This document shows, in pieces, positions 23,340 to 34,365 of a stretch of 64,000 bases of DNA. Position numbers and translations under genes: made by a program. This DNA is from Artemia franciscana (lineage: Eukaryota; Arthropoda; Branchiopoda; Anostraca; Artemiidae): contig NC_088872.1 in NCBI RefSeq assembly GCF_032884065.1, positions 8,369,493 through 8,433,492 on the forward strand. The letters run 5' to 3'. Every line of letters begins with the position of its first letter. The stretch's first letter is position 1. Below the pieces are notes generated by a model, which was not told the origin of the DNA, made no database searches, and was given only the letters and a program-made list of their open reading frames with translations.

Positions 23340-24545
23340 TTTTAAGTAATGGTGGGAAATTCAGCTCCCATCCCATGTAAAATTCCCTTTCTCCACGAAA
23401 GATCCTCTCACCGAGCATCCCAGCCAGAAAATCTCCCCCCCCTCTAAAATATCTTTATACTTTTTAATAGCCAATTGTATATTTAACCAATGGGTGGCAC
23501 AAAATGATACTTTTTGGTTCCTTATCTAGAGTGGAAAGGCTAGGAAGCGTGTTAAGAGTACTATCATAATATGAATGGTCAAAAACTTTGAACATCAGTT
23601 TCACAGAGTTTCTCCTTAGAAACTCTTCCTCCTGTCTCCTAGCAAGTTTCATAATTTTGGGCTGACTAGCAGAAGCATCCGGCTACTGTAAGATCATCAG
23701 GAGATTTTTAGTGGATCATTTTAAGCTATTGATCAAAATCTGCAAGCTGGAAGTATTAAAACACTACACTGGTAATACCTGTAGCAACTTTGACTAGTCC
23801 TTCTCCCACTCAGAGATGGTCGTTTCGACTCATCATAGTGGTTTGTGGAAGCGTTGGTTTCCAAGCAAAATCTAAGCAATCATACTACAGAAATGCTCTT
23901 GTGAAGTATGATCTTAAATTTTTGTCGTCCCTGTCTTGTGTTTATGCAGAAATGGCCAAAAACGATTTTTCTCTTTTGTTAATACACTGTAACTATTTCA
24001 TAAGAAGTACCAAAAAATTGTTCCAAAATACTAATTATTGGCTAGAAATGTTTTTACATAAATTTCTGTGTGTTGGTTTTGTAGGCAAATAAATTCAACT
24101 TATTTGAAAGTAAAAATTCATTTAGCTTTCGCTTTTTTCTATGATAATTCTAATTTATTTGATAAAATTGCTTTAAGTGGCATTACAATCAAATTTGATA
24201 CGATACCAAAGTTTCCATTTTGATTAATAAAACCTATTTACATTAATAATTACATTTTCTATCGAAAAGTATATTAATCTTCTATAATTTCAATAATCTG
24301 CTAGACTCCAAACACAAATCACAGTTTTAACAAAACAACTGAATTTTTGACTGGTTTATAAGTTCCAGGAAAAAATTTTGTTGGAAATTCTTTTTTTTAC
24401 AGTGTAAACCCATTAAGTTAAACCCATCATTAAACACAGACAGAGCAAAACCAAAAAAAAAGGAGAAAAATAAATCACTCAGATATTATCAACACCCAAA
24501 AGCTATATAAGATAAAAATAACTTAATAAAAGAGGAGAAAAAACA
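23340..24545. other. No supported gene
   Basis: 23340-23460 looks like more family A sequence in reverse. The 100-codon + frame at 23790-24092 has no recognisable domain. The remainder is AT-rich. Confidence 0.45.
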
Positions 24546-24552
24546 TACTCAC

Positions 24553-24722
24553 AACAGAAGACAACCTGCAAGAGTATTGGTCACAGCTTGTGTGACTGTT
24601 TTCCGTTTCAACCATTTAATCTGGTCTTCTACAGCTTTCATTGGATGTGTGATCCTCTGTTTTAAGGTACTCTTAGGATCTCTAGTGCAAGGAAAGTTAA
24701 ATCTTTCAAGATTTCCATGTCC
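24553..24722 (-). CDS. Internal exon of an unidentified host gene
   Basis: Read on the - strand, a good 3' splice site ('gtctttttgtctccag') is followed by 170 bp open in one frame, ending at a consensus donor (GTGAGT). The exon encodes about 56 residues: 'GHGNLERFNFPCTRDPKST' near the start, then a charged amphipathic stretch with 'KAVEDQIKWLKRK' and a hydrophobic end 'AVTNTLAGCLL'. Entry is in phase 0 and exit leaves two bases of a split codon. Composition and both splice sites look genuine and it matches no transposon domain I know. I do not recognise the protein. It is on the same strand as the AGMO exons but about 30 kb away, so belonging to one gene is not implied. Confidence 0.6.
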
Positions 24723-24829
24723 CTGGAGACAAAAAGACCGCTTATAGCCTCTGAGGCAAGGGCTCTAAGCTATGTAAATTGCCCATTGGTAATATATGAG
24801 GTTTTTTTTATTTCGAAAAAAGGGCAAGT

Positions 24830-25030
24830 TTGATCCTGGGTCTCCAAACACACTTAAGATATTCAGATGAAACTTTCAGGAAACATTTAGCGTTGTGTTT
24901 AGCAAAAATCAAAACAAACTAAGTGCATGCTGGTTGGGAAGTTCACACTCAAAATCTCAGGAATGGCTGAGGAAATCAAGTTAAAACTTTCAGGGGATGT
25001 AGAAAAGTGACCGGAGATCAATCAACCCCC
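24830..25030 (+). repeat. Family D repeat, partial
   Basis: Contains 'gatgaaactttcagg', a 'gtgcatgctggttg' block and 'aagttaaaactttcagggga'. The same blocks recur at 26600-26980, 51912-52590 and, inverted, 40200-40640. The stretch 25021-25042 is C-rich. Confidence 0.6.
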
Positions 25031-25255
25031 CCCCCCCTTTAGTGTTTTTAGCTTTTCCCCACTTAAATCAGATCAAAATTTAAAAGCCAGTTCTTAAAAC
25101 GTTCAAAGGCATAATGACTATGCCACCAGGGATTGCATGAGGCCTCACAGCCTAGGGGTAAGGGCTGCCAATTATGCATTTTGCTAATTGTTTATATATA
25201 GGATTTATTATTGGGAAAGGAAACATGCTTGATTCTGAGTATCCACATAGAATTA

Positions 25256-25955
25256 GACCCAGCGCCCACGGGGCAGCTGTTTCAATACAATAGTTGAAAA
25301 CTAGCCTCATTTGAAACTGATTTAGGACCAGTTTACAACCAAAATGAAACGTGTCTCCACCCACGGACGCGAGTGGATCCGGATCAGTTGTGTTTATCTA
25401 ATTGAGCAGTACAGTGTGTTTGACCATGTTGAGTTCCAACAAGGAAGACTTAATTGATTACTATGAGTACCGCAGGTTTCGTAGGGTTCAGAAGGAGTAT
25501 TGGGTCCATCAATATGTGGAAAAGAATGCAAAGTCTCGTCTGTTCTTAGCAGCAAAACAACTGTCTCAAACAGCTAGAAAATTTATCGCATTTTACACAA
25601 TGTCGCATTTTACAGAATTTTTACAGAAAGTTTATAGTTGTACAGCTCTTCATGCTTCTCCACTATTCCTATGAATATCACGTTTAATTCCTGGTTGGAC
25701 ATGTTGAGAGCCAAAATAATTGACAATATCAACGTGGTAACTCCCAAAAATGTGTGGGACAACACTCAGCCACGTAACTGTGACTATAGCTGGAAGCTCA
25801 TACGAAACCAGTTTTAGACCGATTAGAAACCAGTCTCATCTAGATTGTATCGTCGGCGGGCCCCACTCTACTTAAGGCCATAGTCACGAAACAGTTGCGT
25901 GCGCAATCGAATGGCAATTCTAGTCTCAAAACAATTGCTCCGTGGGTGCTGGGGC
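25256..25955 (+). mobile_element. PIF/Harbinger-type element, 700 bp, TTA target duplication
   Basis: The left end 'GACCCAGCGCCCACGG' and the right end, complement of 'GCCCCAGCACCCACGG', are terminal inverted repeats whose similarity continues inward ('agctgttt'/'aattgttt'). The element is flanked by TTA on both sides (25253-25255 and 25956-25958), the 3-bp duplication typical of PIF/Harbinger. It contains a fragment of the N-terminal part of the family's transposase and nothing resembling the DDE catalytic core, so it depends on proteins made elsewhere. Confidence 0.85.
25402..25674 (+). pseudogene. Harbinger transposase N-terminal fragment
   Basis: A 90-codon frame with 'RRVQKEYWVHQYVEKN' and 'ARKFIAFYTMSHFTEFLQKV'. 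This pattern (a W-x-H motif, then a region ending 'F..FY.MS...F...L..V') matches the conserved N-terminus of PIF/Harbinger DDE transposases (HARBI1-like). The downstream catalytic domain is absent and the frame ends in unrelated residues, so it is a deletion derivative. It lies wholly between the terminal inverted repeats, which supports the identification. Confidence 0.65.
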
Positions 25956-26099
25956 TTAGGGTAATAAGACGCAATTTTAGGAAATGTTCAGGGAGACGTT
26001 GAATGATATCGAAACATAATATATGCTTGCTGTTTGTCAGAAGGGCGAATCAGTGAGATCTCAGGAGCAGCTGAGGGTATTTAATTGAAATTTTTAAAT

Positions 26100-26980
26100 G
26101 AAAAGATTGTATTTAATTGAAATTTAATTGAAGTTTGGTTGGAGGGCAGCTGGCCCACTTCGTCATTTTCGATGCCCTCCTCCACACTGATTAAATATTT
26201 TAATCAACCATTGCGTTCAAAATCGTCAAAAGATCTAATAAGTATGCCTCTGGGGACGACACAAATCCCTAATTCTCAAGGGCAAGTGTTGAAAATTATG
26301 CAATTTGCTAATTGTTCAAATTTAGGATTTAACAGTGAGAGAGGGGGTATGTTTTATCCCCATTCTCTGTAGTAGTAGCATACTACTACTGCTATTAACA
26401 CTTCTTCTAATAAAGTTACTACAACTACTAATGCATCACTATAGCTATACTACTACTACTACTTCTCGTACTACTACCACTCCTACTTTGATACTACTAC
26501 TACTATTAAGACTAAGGATATGGAGATGAAAATTTGAGAGGATAGAGGGGATTTTTGTACTAAATCAAAACACACTATGTGCATAGAGGTTGTCAAAATT
26601 GTGGATTTCAAGAATGGATTAGGAATTAAGTTGAAACTTTCAGGGAATGCTCAAAGGGGAAGATGAATTGACCAGAAGGCAATATGTGCATGCTAATACT
26701 AATACTACAGTTACTCCAAATACTACTTCTATTACAACTGCTGCTAACATTAAGAGTATTCAGGTGAAAACTTCAGGAGGTCTTAGGGGGAAGTTCAACT
26801 AAATAAAACACACTATGGATATACAGGTTATTAAAATGGCATATCAGCCATATCATGGCAATGGCTAATTGTATTAAGTTGGAACTTCCGGGGCTTAATG
26901 AGAGGGATGTTCAGCTGACCAAAAGGCAGGATGTTAATAGTACTGCTGCTACTAGTGCTACTGATGTTAATGCAAGTACT
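26100..26980 (+). repeat. Family D repeat units with TAC/CTA triplet tracts
   Basis: Repeated blocks 'attaagttgaaactttcagg', 'acactatg.atataggtt' and 'atactactac' alternate with triplet-rich tracts (26370-26520, 26690-26760, 26935-26990). Frames such as 26335-26529 and 26855-27061 are translations of triplet repeats, not genes. Confidence 0.7.
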
Positions 26981-27035
26981 CGTCCTAAAACTAAAACTAT
27001 TAGTGCTCACAAGCGAATACTTGTGACTGCAATTA

Positions 27036-27375
27036 CGACTACTTTCCTTTTGCACCTGTGACTCATTGCGATTGCAACTGTGACTACTTGTGACTGCGAA
27101 TACTTGCGACAGTGACTACTTCCGATTGTGACTACTTGTGGCTACTTGTGACTGTAACTACTTGTGACTATGACTGTGGCTACTAGTAACTACGGCTACT
27201 TGTGACTGCGACTACTTGCAACTACAACTGCAAGTACGCTACTTGCGATAGCTGCTGTGACTACTTGTGATGTTTGTGACTATGACTACTTGTGACTGCC
27301 ACTACAACTACTTACGACGTGTGAGTCTGACTACTTGCAACTACGACTACTTGCGACTGCGGCAACTTGTGCCTG
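27036..27375 (+). repeat. 'gactacttgtgactgc' minisatellite
   Basis: About 340 bp of imperfect repeats built on 'gactacttgtgactgcgact', with units of roughly 9-18 bases. It follows family D material and probably grew from its triplet tract. Confidence 0.9.
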
Positions 27376-29334
27376 GAAAATACCTTAGTATGGTTTTTTC
27401 GCTAAAGAAAAGTTTTGTCCGCTAGATTTTGAAAACTGGATTTTATATTACCACTCCCCTCCTACATTTTTGCGAGTTGCCTGTCTTTGAGAGTTTTTTT
27501 TATACTTTATGGTAAACTGTTAGTCCAAAACTATCCACCTGTGGAAAATTTCCAGAAAGAAAAAAAAAATTCTCCCGAAAGGCTTTGTTAAAATTCACTT
27601 CCAGCTGAATTTACCTTTTACTCATTTTGTTAGGACTTCTCTTAGACTCTATAGACTACATAAAAATAGCTTTTATGATTCTGTCTAATAACATTATGAG
27701 GCAAAGAGAAAACTTGTCAAGTAGATCAATACTAGTAACACACCTGGGAAATGAAATACCGGCAATGTTCCCAGTCATGTTTGAAATATACTGTATATCT
27801 GCGAACAAAAAACCACTTGCAGTAATTTGGAAACTGTTGCAGTTGATACAGATTTAGAAAGGCTTTCCGTCAAATTCGTCACTGGGGATACAATGCTTTA
27901 TTGAGAATAATTGGTTTTTCTGCAAATATTCTTAAATGTCAAAGTAAGACTATTTAGACGAAAAGGTTATGTGTTTGAAATGTATAAATAGTAAAAATTT
28001 CTTAAAAGTTTTATTGTGCATATTTGAAGATTAGTTTTGTTTTAGGCTTTTATCATTACTGGTCATTTTTGGACCTAAGAAACTCACAAACTTTTTAACC
28101 TGTATAAGAATTCAATGAAAGTGGTGTGATCAGAATTCCTAGGATGAGTCATTTCGCTAGAGTATGACTCATAGAGTCATAGTTGCTACTTTAAAAGGGC
28201 ACTAAATTCTTCAATATTTATTCAAATCACCCCTTTTCGAATAATCAATGACTGCAGACTATGGATGGTCACATAAGTGATCATCCTTCTCCAGAAAATA
28301 ATAAACTTTATATTTAGTAGATAGTACATTTATTGTTCTCAAGCATGTTGAATTTCCTTGCATGTTGAATTTCCTTTCCATCAGGAACTACAAGAACTAA
28401 ATTCTTATTTCTATAGCTTTTCCAATTTTCATATGCTTTCAGTAATTAATATATTTTCCAAACTTAAAGTCAGCACAATTATATTTTTCTTTTGCATATA
28501 TTAAAATAATTTTTTTTGTTTAGTGTAGGGGAGACCTGCCCACGTTCATCACTTTCCTTAAAACAATTTTTTTCTGCAATGCTTGTCACCTTTAGTCAAC
28601 TTTTTTCCACCAAGATGTACCAACACATTTACGACATCAATAAAAAAATTTTTATTTTTGTAGCCTTTCAGCTACAGACATAATTGAGAGAACAATGACC
28701 TTCATCAGATATGGCGAACCTATAAGACCCCGGTACAGCTTCGCCAGCCCCTGGTACTGGTTCTCCAAGCATTGAAAAGAACTTTTGAAAGGTCAAAAGA
28801 GTCACTCTCATTTAACAAAATGTGTAATACTCATCAGATATTGATATAAGAAAACTTAAACCAAATAACTCATATCAAATTTGCAAGATCACTTTATTTT
28901 GCATGCGGAAAGATTGACCCCGAAGGTCAGCTTTTATGATTGCCGTTTTGCCCCTCTGTATGAAACGGGTTGATCAGTTTCATTTCCACTGATTGTCTCT
29001 TGAAAAAAGCCTGCTCATCTGCATAAACAAACTTCTTTGGTTCAACATTTTGAAAAATTCGACATCAAGGTCGTCACCATTGATCTCTATCACTTACGCA
29101 AAACGGTAATTTTTTCCACTGTTTTTCCCATCGGTTCCATTGAGAATGAAATCACCGACTACAGATATTTCAGTTTCACCCTCGACACCACCCACATGCA
29201 AGTTCTCTTCAAGGCCAGAATTAAAATCAAATACACGATCTTCAGAACCACTTTCACACTCAACTGCTTCACAAAACAGCTTCCTCTTCGGAAATTTGTA
29301 TTGCTTTGCTAATATCCTTTTCGGCCAACCGTCT
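27376..29334. other. No supported gene
   Basis: The overlapping 77- and 91-codon + frames at 29037-29373 are slightly richer in GC but show no known domain or clear splice sites. The rest is AT-rich. Confidence 0.4.
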
Positions 29335-29521
29335 AGGGCTAAATGTCTCGTCTGGGGTGGGAGGATGTTTTAAAGTAAGATTTACAGGAAACAGAAACTT
29401 CATGGGAGGGTGTAAAGACGGAGGCTTTGAATGGATTGGGATGTAGCAGAAGTGTGTGTGGCTGTGTTGGCCTCAGGCGGCTTGGTGCTGCGGTGGGTTC
29501 TTAATAGTAGCAGTAGTAGTT
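29335..29521 (+). mobile_element. RTE-like LINE, 3' end only
   Basis: Matches 17075-17245: 'ctcgtctggggtgggagga', then 'gtgttggcctcaggcggctt' and a terminal TAG/CAG triplet tail. A 5'-truncated insertion of the same family as the 14.2-17.2 kb element. Confidence 0.8.
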
Positions 29522-29559
29522 TTCTAATGATTGCTTTGTTTCTTTATTTTCTAACTCTT

Positions 29560-30665
29560 TTCATTTCTTGTTTTTCTTTTCCTTCTGCAGGTGAATTTTT
29601 ACTCTGACCGGAATATCCGTTGGGATCTATATTTTCAGTTCTTTGGGGATTCTTTTGGCAACGGGAAACGATCTATAATTTCTGAAGAGCTGTCGTTAGT
29701 AGAACCAGATATTTAAGCAGGCCGCTGTTCTGGAACCGAGTCTCTCAGGGGTGGTTCACTTGCACATGGTCCTTCTGAACATTGTGCAGTTAGCTTCTGA
29801 GGCGAAGATGGGCCATCAGGGTAATTCTGGTCTATCACAAGCGTATGAACTTAGATCTGCGTAGTCTTGAAAGCTTCTGGGTTGAATGGACGGATTCCAG
29901 TGCAGTGGAACCCGCTGAATATGCCTTACAGGGTAACAGCGTTGAAGCAAGATGAAAAAAGAATTTCTGCAACACTAGCGACGGCTATGGTTTAGCATTT
30001 GTTTCTAATCATAAAAGCTACAGCTTATCGATTGCTGTACGCCTTAATCGAGAACATGACGAAAGGATCAAGAGGTTACAGCTTATGAATCGTATGCTGG
30101 TGTACAGTCAATGGATTAACACCGTTTTCCTTAGCCAGCTCAAGTAGATTGATAGAATGTTTGGTAATGTGATTGTCCAAAGTAAAAAGAACAGATTTTT
30201 GATTTTGATGGTTTTATGCGACTAATAAAGTGGTTCGTCCAGACCACGAAAAGCTCGGTCGTCATCCACCCAGAAGCTTATTCATTTTCGAACCCAACGG
30301 TCCCTGGTGAAGCTCCGCTTAGTAGGATCTCAGGGCACCTATTTCTGGAGAAAATCATCATCAGGAACCGTATTTCCAATAGCGCTGACAGAGACACAAA
30401 GCCTGATATTTCCCCCTCTTTTGACAGACGTTACCTTTCAGACTTGTCTGTGGGCCTTTTCAGCAACGACAGTGCCCTACTTTTGGACAGTCGATAATCC
30501 TCTTTCATCGACGTACCAAATGCTCTCTGGGCTAAAGCAGTGACAATAATATAGAGGCCGAAGATCGTTGAAGCACTGCTGAAACGTAAAATAGTTTCAG
30601 CTAAAGCAAGACCAGCCTCCAGGCTGGTCTTGCTGATTATCTTCACATAAAGACTCAATGATTAC
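29560..30665 (-). pseudogene. Tigger/pogo-type transposase, broken
   Basis: Read on the - strand it carries, in order, an N-terminal block ('KTSLEAGLALAE', ~30630-30590), the first catalytic region ('IWYVDERGLSTVQK', ~30505-30460), 'VSAIGNTVP', the second catalytic region ('LDNHITKHSINLLELAKENG', ~30195-30110), 'GIRPFNPEAF' (~29890) and a basic tail. This is the order of the DDE domain in Tigger/pogo/CENP-B-related transposases. At least three frameshifts and many stops separate the blocks. Two of the catalytic acidic residues are still readable (in VDE and LDNH). No terminal inverted repeats were identified. Plus-strand frames in this interval are shadows. Confidence 0.85.
30605..30634. repeat. 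30-bp perfect hairpin
   Basis: 'agcaagaccagcct' + 'cc' + 'aggctggtcttgct': 14-bp arms with a two-base loop, located in the Tigger coding remnant. It is probably a mutation-generated palindrome. Confidence 0.9.
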
Positions 30666-30765
30666 CCAATCATGCAAGTCAACCACACAAATTTTCTTCG
30701 AGTAGGAAAAGAAGACATTCTCTCTCACTACGGTATTAGAGATAGCGTAAACTATTCCTGAATAT

Positions 30766-31764
30766 GTGGGAACAAGCAACGTAGATGAGTTCATTGAAAG
30801 ACTCAAAAGCTTCAATGAACTTGCGCAGCCGTATGACTTTAAGACTAAGAAGCAGTTTCTAGCGACTAGGCTAAGAGGGATTGCCTTGCAATATTTTGAT
30901 TCTGTGAGAGACAGGAAAATTGCATATCACTGTATGGACAAATTGATAGAAGATTTTAAAGCTAGGTTCATTGAAACAAGTTCGGCCGAAAAACTAAAAA
31001 ATGAACTAGTAACATTTGATAGCTCCACGAGCATTAGGGAGTATGCAGACAAAATTTGTAGGGTAGTATGTTGCAACTAGGAAAAACTGGGCAGATAAAG
31101 CAATCCAAAAAGTACAATTACACACATTTACGCAGGGATTGTCAAAAATTTGTTAAGACTTTTACTTTCTCGAAAACCAGATTCACTAGGAGAAGCCACA
31201 ATGCTCGTAGAAAGAGAAATAAAAATAGACGAAACAATGAAAAAATTTGAACAAATGTCGATTAATGAAGAAGAGCATAACAAGGATCTGGGTAGAAACC
31301 GAGTAAGATTTTTGAAGGGAGCTCAACAGGACACGTCTAGAAGCTTTTCTCGTCGCATATGGGAGGAGACAAATGGTGATGGGAAGCGATTTCATAAGGA
31401 AGAGCAAAGTGGAGGCCAAAAGAAAATTCTAAAAAGACAGGGGATCATCTGCTGTTACTGCGGAAAGCCTAATCATTGTGATTCTGGATGTCGCACCAGG
31501 ATTCGTGATGGAGACGGAGGTTACAGAGGATATGGAGCCCAAATTCAGGATTGGGGTCAAAGTCAGGAAAGCCAGTTTGGGGACCCAGAGGAGAACAATC
31601 CAAAGAGTCCCATCAAGGAAAGGGCAAAGGACGATTTTTCAGACCATTTAGTGCTAAAAGGGACATCCCAGGACCAAACAACACCTGGAAGAGATGGAGG
31701 ACGTTTTGATGTAGAATTCCTCCCCAGAAACCAAGGAATAGATCAGGAAAAATGCAGCAGATGA
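30766..31764 (+). pseudogene. Gypsy gag pseudogene
   Basis: One frame runs about 330 codons with two in-frame stops (TAG at 31078-31080 and a TAA about 15 bases later) and no frameshift. The first third resembles the capsid region ('VDEFIERLKSFNELAQPYDF', 'ATRLRGIALQYFDS'). The last third has a zinc knuckle C-x2-C-x4-H-x4-C ('CCYCGKPNHCDSGC', ~31450-31490) followed by a Gly/Gln-rich tail. Gag forms the particle and binds the RNA. The N-terminus is missing. The TGA at 31762-31764 marks the gag end and pol follows in another frame. Confidence 0.8.
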
Positions 31765-31789
31765 GTCCTGGATCGACACCCAGCTCATC

Positions 31790-32330
31790 TTGGCCAAAGT
31801 ACATATCAGGAAACGATCATGGGGCAAATTTAAACATAAAGCCCAGCCTTTGAGGTTCGGAAAGGCCGCGAGTAACATTAAACCCTTATACAGTCTTCAA
31901 TGCTGTGATTTCAATAATTCGACAAATTTACCCATAGTTCGTTGTTTTAGTATAGAGTGTCTTAAAAATGTACCTTGTCTAATTGATATGGGGGCTTTGA
32001 CTTCAATGATCAGAGAGGAAATATTTAGGAGACTGCTGTCAAATATACAAAATACATTTCAAAATGTACGAATAGCCTAACATCAGTCACCGGCCATCAG
32101 TTGAGCATTTTGGGAGAATGCCATTTAAAACTTCATACAGATAAAGAAGGGATCATCGTGCGGATGATGATTTGCAGGAAACTGCCATTTCCATGCATAC
32201 TAGGGGTAGACGTACTTCGAAAATGCGGTATAATTTGGAATCCGACCAGCGTTGAAATCAAAATCACTAGCCCCACAATAAAAGGGGATTTCGATTGCAC
32301 AACTTTACAAGATACTTATCTTCTCTAAAA
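31790..32330 (+). pseudogene. Gypsy pol: aspartic protease region, broken
   Basis: The active-site block reads 'LIDMGALTSMI' (~31980-32015), where functional retroviral proteases have Asp-Thr/Ser-Gly. The Thr position is Met here, which would disable catalysis. A frame change near 32080-32100 is followed by 'CILGVDVLRKCGI' (~32190-32230), the conserved ILG-D block near the end of the protease. The enzyme would cut the Gag-Pol polyprotein. Confidence 0.75.
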
Positions 32331-32339
32331 GTATGAATT

Positions 32340-33480
32340 GTAGCTCAATAATCAGGAAAAAATAGAGGCAGGTACTTGCACTCAATTTTTAGCAATAACA
32401 AATACTGAACCCAATCAGCGAATTACTGCTTTAATAGAAGGCTATACACTAGAGAAATATCCTTCTATTTTCGTCAAAAGTCAGCTTTTGACCATAGAAA
32501 GGGGGACAGTGTACTTGAAAGTATCGAGTTTGAGCAATCAAACTGTCGAAATTCCAAAAATTAAGCTAGGAGTAGCAGAACAGATTTCTCATGAAAATGT
32601 AAGGTCATTTGAAAATTCTAAGTTATGGGCGAATAGCATACAGGATACATTTTTCAATACCCCGCGACCAAAGCAGGATGAATATGGCATGACAAAAACT
32701 GAATTCTTGGCACAGTTTGACCTCAAATATTTGTCGCACAGAACGATGCAGCAAGTTGGTGAGATTTTGTGGGAATGCGAATGGACTTTTATGCTAGGCT
32801 CACGTCTGACTATGGTTTAACACATTTGATTACAGGCAAAATACCCACAAAAGGCCCGCCGATTAGAAAGAAACCATACAAAACACCGTATCATCTACGA
32901 TCGTGGGTGGATAAACAAATTAAAGACATGGAAACACAAGGGGTCATCAAAGAAGCTGTTAGCGAATGGTGTTTTCCATTGGTTATTGTGCGAAAGAAAG
33001 ATAATACGTGGCGACAATATTCTGATTTTAGAGCCTTGAACACTGTTATAGTGAAAGATATAATGAAACTTCCCCGCATAGATTGCATTTTGGACTCACT
33101 ATGAGGATCTAAGTTCTACACTAGTTTCGATCTGGTAGCTGGTTACTGGCAAATGTCACTAGATCCCGAAACCAAGCATAAGGAAACTGTAATGATGATG
33201 GTAGAACATTCACATTTCAGCGGATGCCTTTCGGCTTGTCTTTCCGTCCGAATTGCTTGAGCAGACTCGTGAATTTGGTTCTGAAAGAGAACGATCAGGA
33301 AGAGCTTTCTCACACCAATACCTAATAGAAAACAGACACACTGAGTTATTTGGATGAACTCATTTTGTTCACTGAAACACTGAAACAAATGAAAGTCATT
33401 TGGACGGACTAAACAAATTCTGGGAAAAGTCGAGAGAGCAGGTTTGAAATTGAAACTCCAAAAACTACAAATATACAAAT
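32340..33480 (+). pseudogene. Gypsy pol: reverse transcriptase, broken
   Basis: Conserved blocks are spread over several frames: 'PIRKKPYKTPYHLR' (~32860), 'EAVSEWCFPLVIVRKKDNTW' (~32950-33010), 'DFRALNTVIVKD' (~33025), 'SFDLVAGYWQMSLDPETK' (~33125-33180), 'MPFGLSF' (~33225) and the active site, which reads YLDE in place of YLDD (~33350). A stop at 33102-33104 and further frame changes interrupt it. Both the damaged active site and the breaks indicate a dead enzyme. Confidence 0.8.
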
Positions 33481-33481
33481 A

Positions 33482-34350
33482 TTGGTGCAGGGGCTGGTCT
33501 TCTTAGGTCACCAAATAAATCAAGCGACCATCTTTCCAAATCCAGATAAACTAGAAATTATCAAGCAGCTAAAGCCTCTAAATAATCAGAAAACCTGTAG
33601 ATCAGTGTGTGGAGTATTAAGTTATTTCCAGTGCTACGTTCAAAACTATACCAGTATCGCTAAGCCTCTTACCAACCTCCTTAAGACATCTGAAAATTTC
33701 GAATGTCCTCCAGAAGCAGTAGAAGCCCTTTCAAGGCTGAAACAGGAATTGTTAAAAGCCCCTGTGTTAGAGCTTCCAAACTTTTCTCATGATTTGTGCT
33801 TATAAACGGATGCATCGTCAGTAAAATTACGGATGCATCGTCAGTATCGTCAGTTATAAACGGAGGTATAGGAGCCGTACTCTTCAATATTAATCATAAT
33901 GGAAAAGAGTCGATTGTTCAATATACGAGTCGTGCTTTAAGTGAGGATGAAAGAAAGGATTCCACAATTGAACGAGAACGTTTAGCTGTCGTCGTGTATA
34001 TGGAGCATTTTTGACAATTTCTCTTGGTGAAGAAATTTATTTTGAGGGTAGACCAAAAATCGCTAATTTGGTAGCATACCATGCAAAACAGCTCCGTAAG
34101 GCTAACAAGATGGGTGCTTCGTCTTCAAACTTTTGACCTTACTCCAATCTACATCAAAGGGCGTAGTAACATATTGTCAGATTTTCTGTCTCAAAATCCA
34201 CAGGAAAAATCAGAACAATCTCTGACTGTAGCCAAAATACAAGAGGACAGTGTCACCTTCTCGATAAGAAACATAGCAATTCATCAGGAAAATGACGATT
34301 TTTTCTCATCAATCAAAAGAATTATAGCGGAGGGTAATGAATTACCTTAA
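33482..34350 (+). pseudogene. Gypsy pol: connection and RNase H, broken
   Basis: 'GLVFLGHQIN' and 'LKTSENFECPPEAVEALSRL' mark the reverse transcriptase-RNase H connection. A TAA (~33803) then precedes 'TDASS', the first RNase H catalytic block, followed by 'GGIGAVLF', 'YTSRALSEDERKDSTIERE' and, after another frame change, 'FDLTPIYIKGRSNILSDFLS'. A 16-bp direct repeat ('acggatgcatcgtcag', 33807-33822 and 33828-33843) shows a small tandem duplication. Confidence 0.8.
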
Positions 34351-34365
34351 CATTACAAGCATCAT

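Noticed and set aside
26855-27061. Overlapping Ser/Thr-rich frames on both strands
   Set aside because: Products of TAC/ACT triplet repeats (family D).
29592-29717. Plus-strand 'terminal exon' with a strong pyrimidine-rich acceptor and ~41 open codons
   Set aside because: The minus strand of the same interval continues the C-terminal tail of the Tigger transposase pseudogene, which explains the composition. The + strand frame has no recognisable product.
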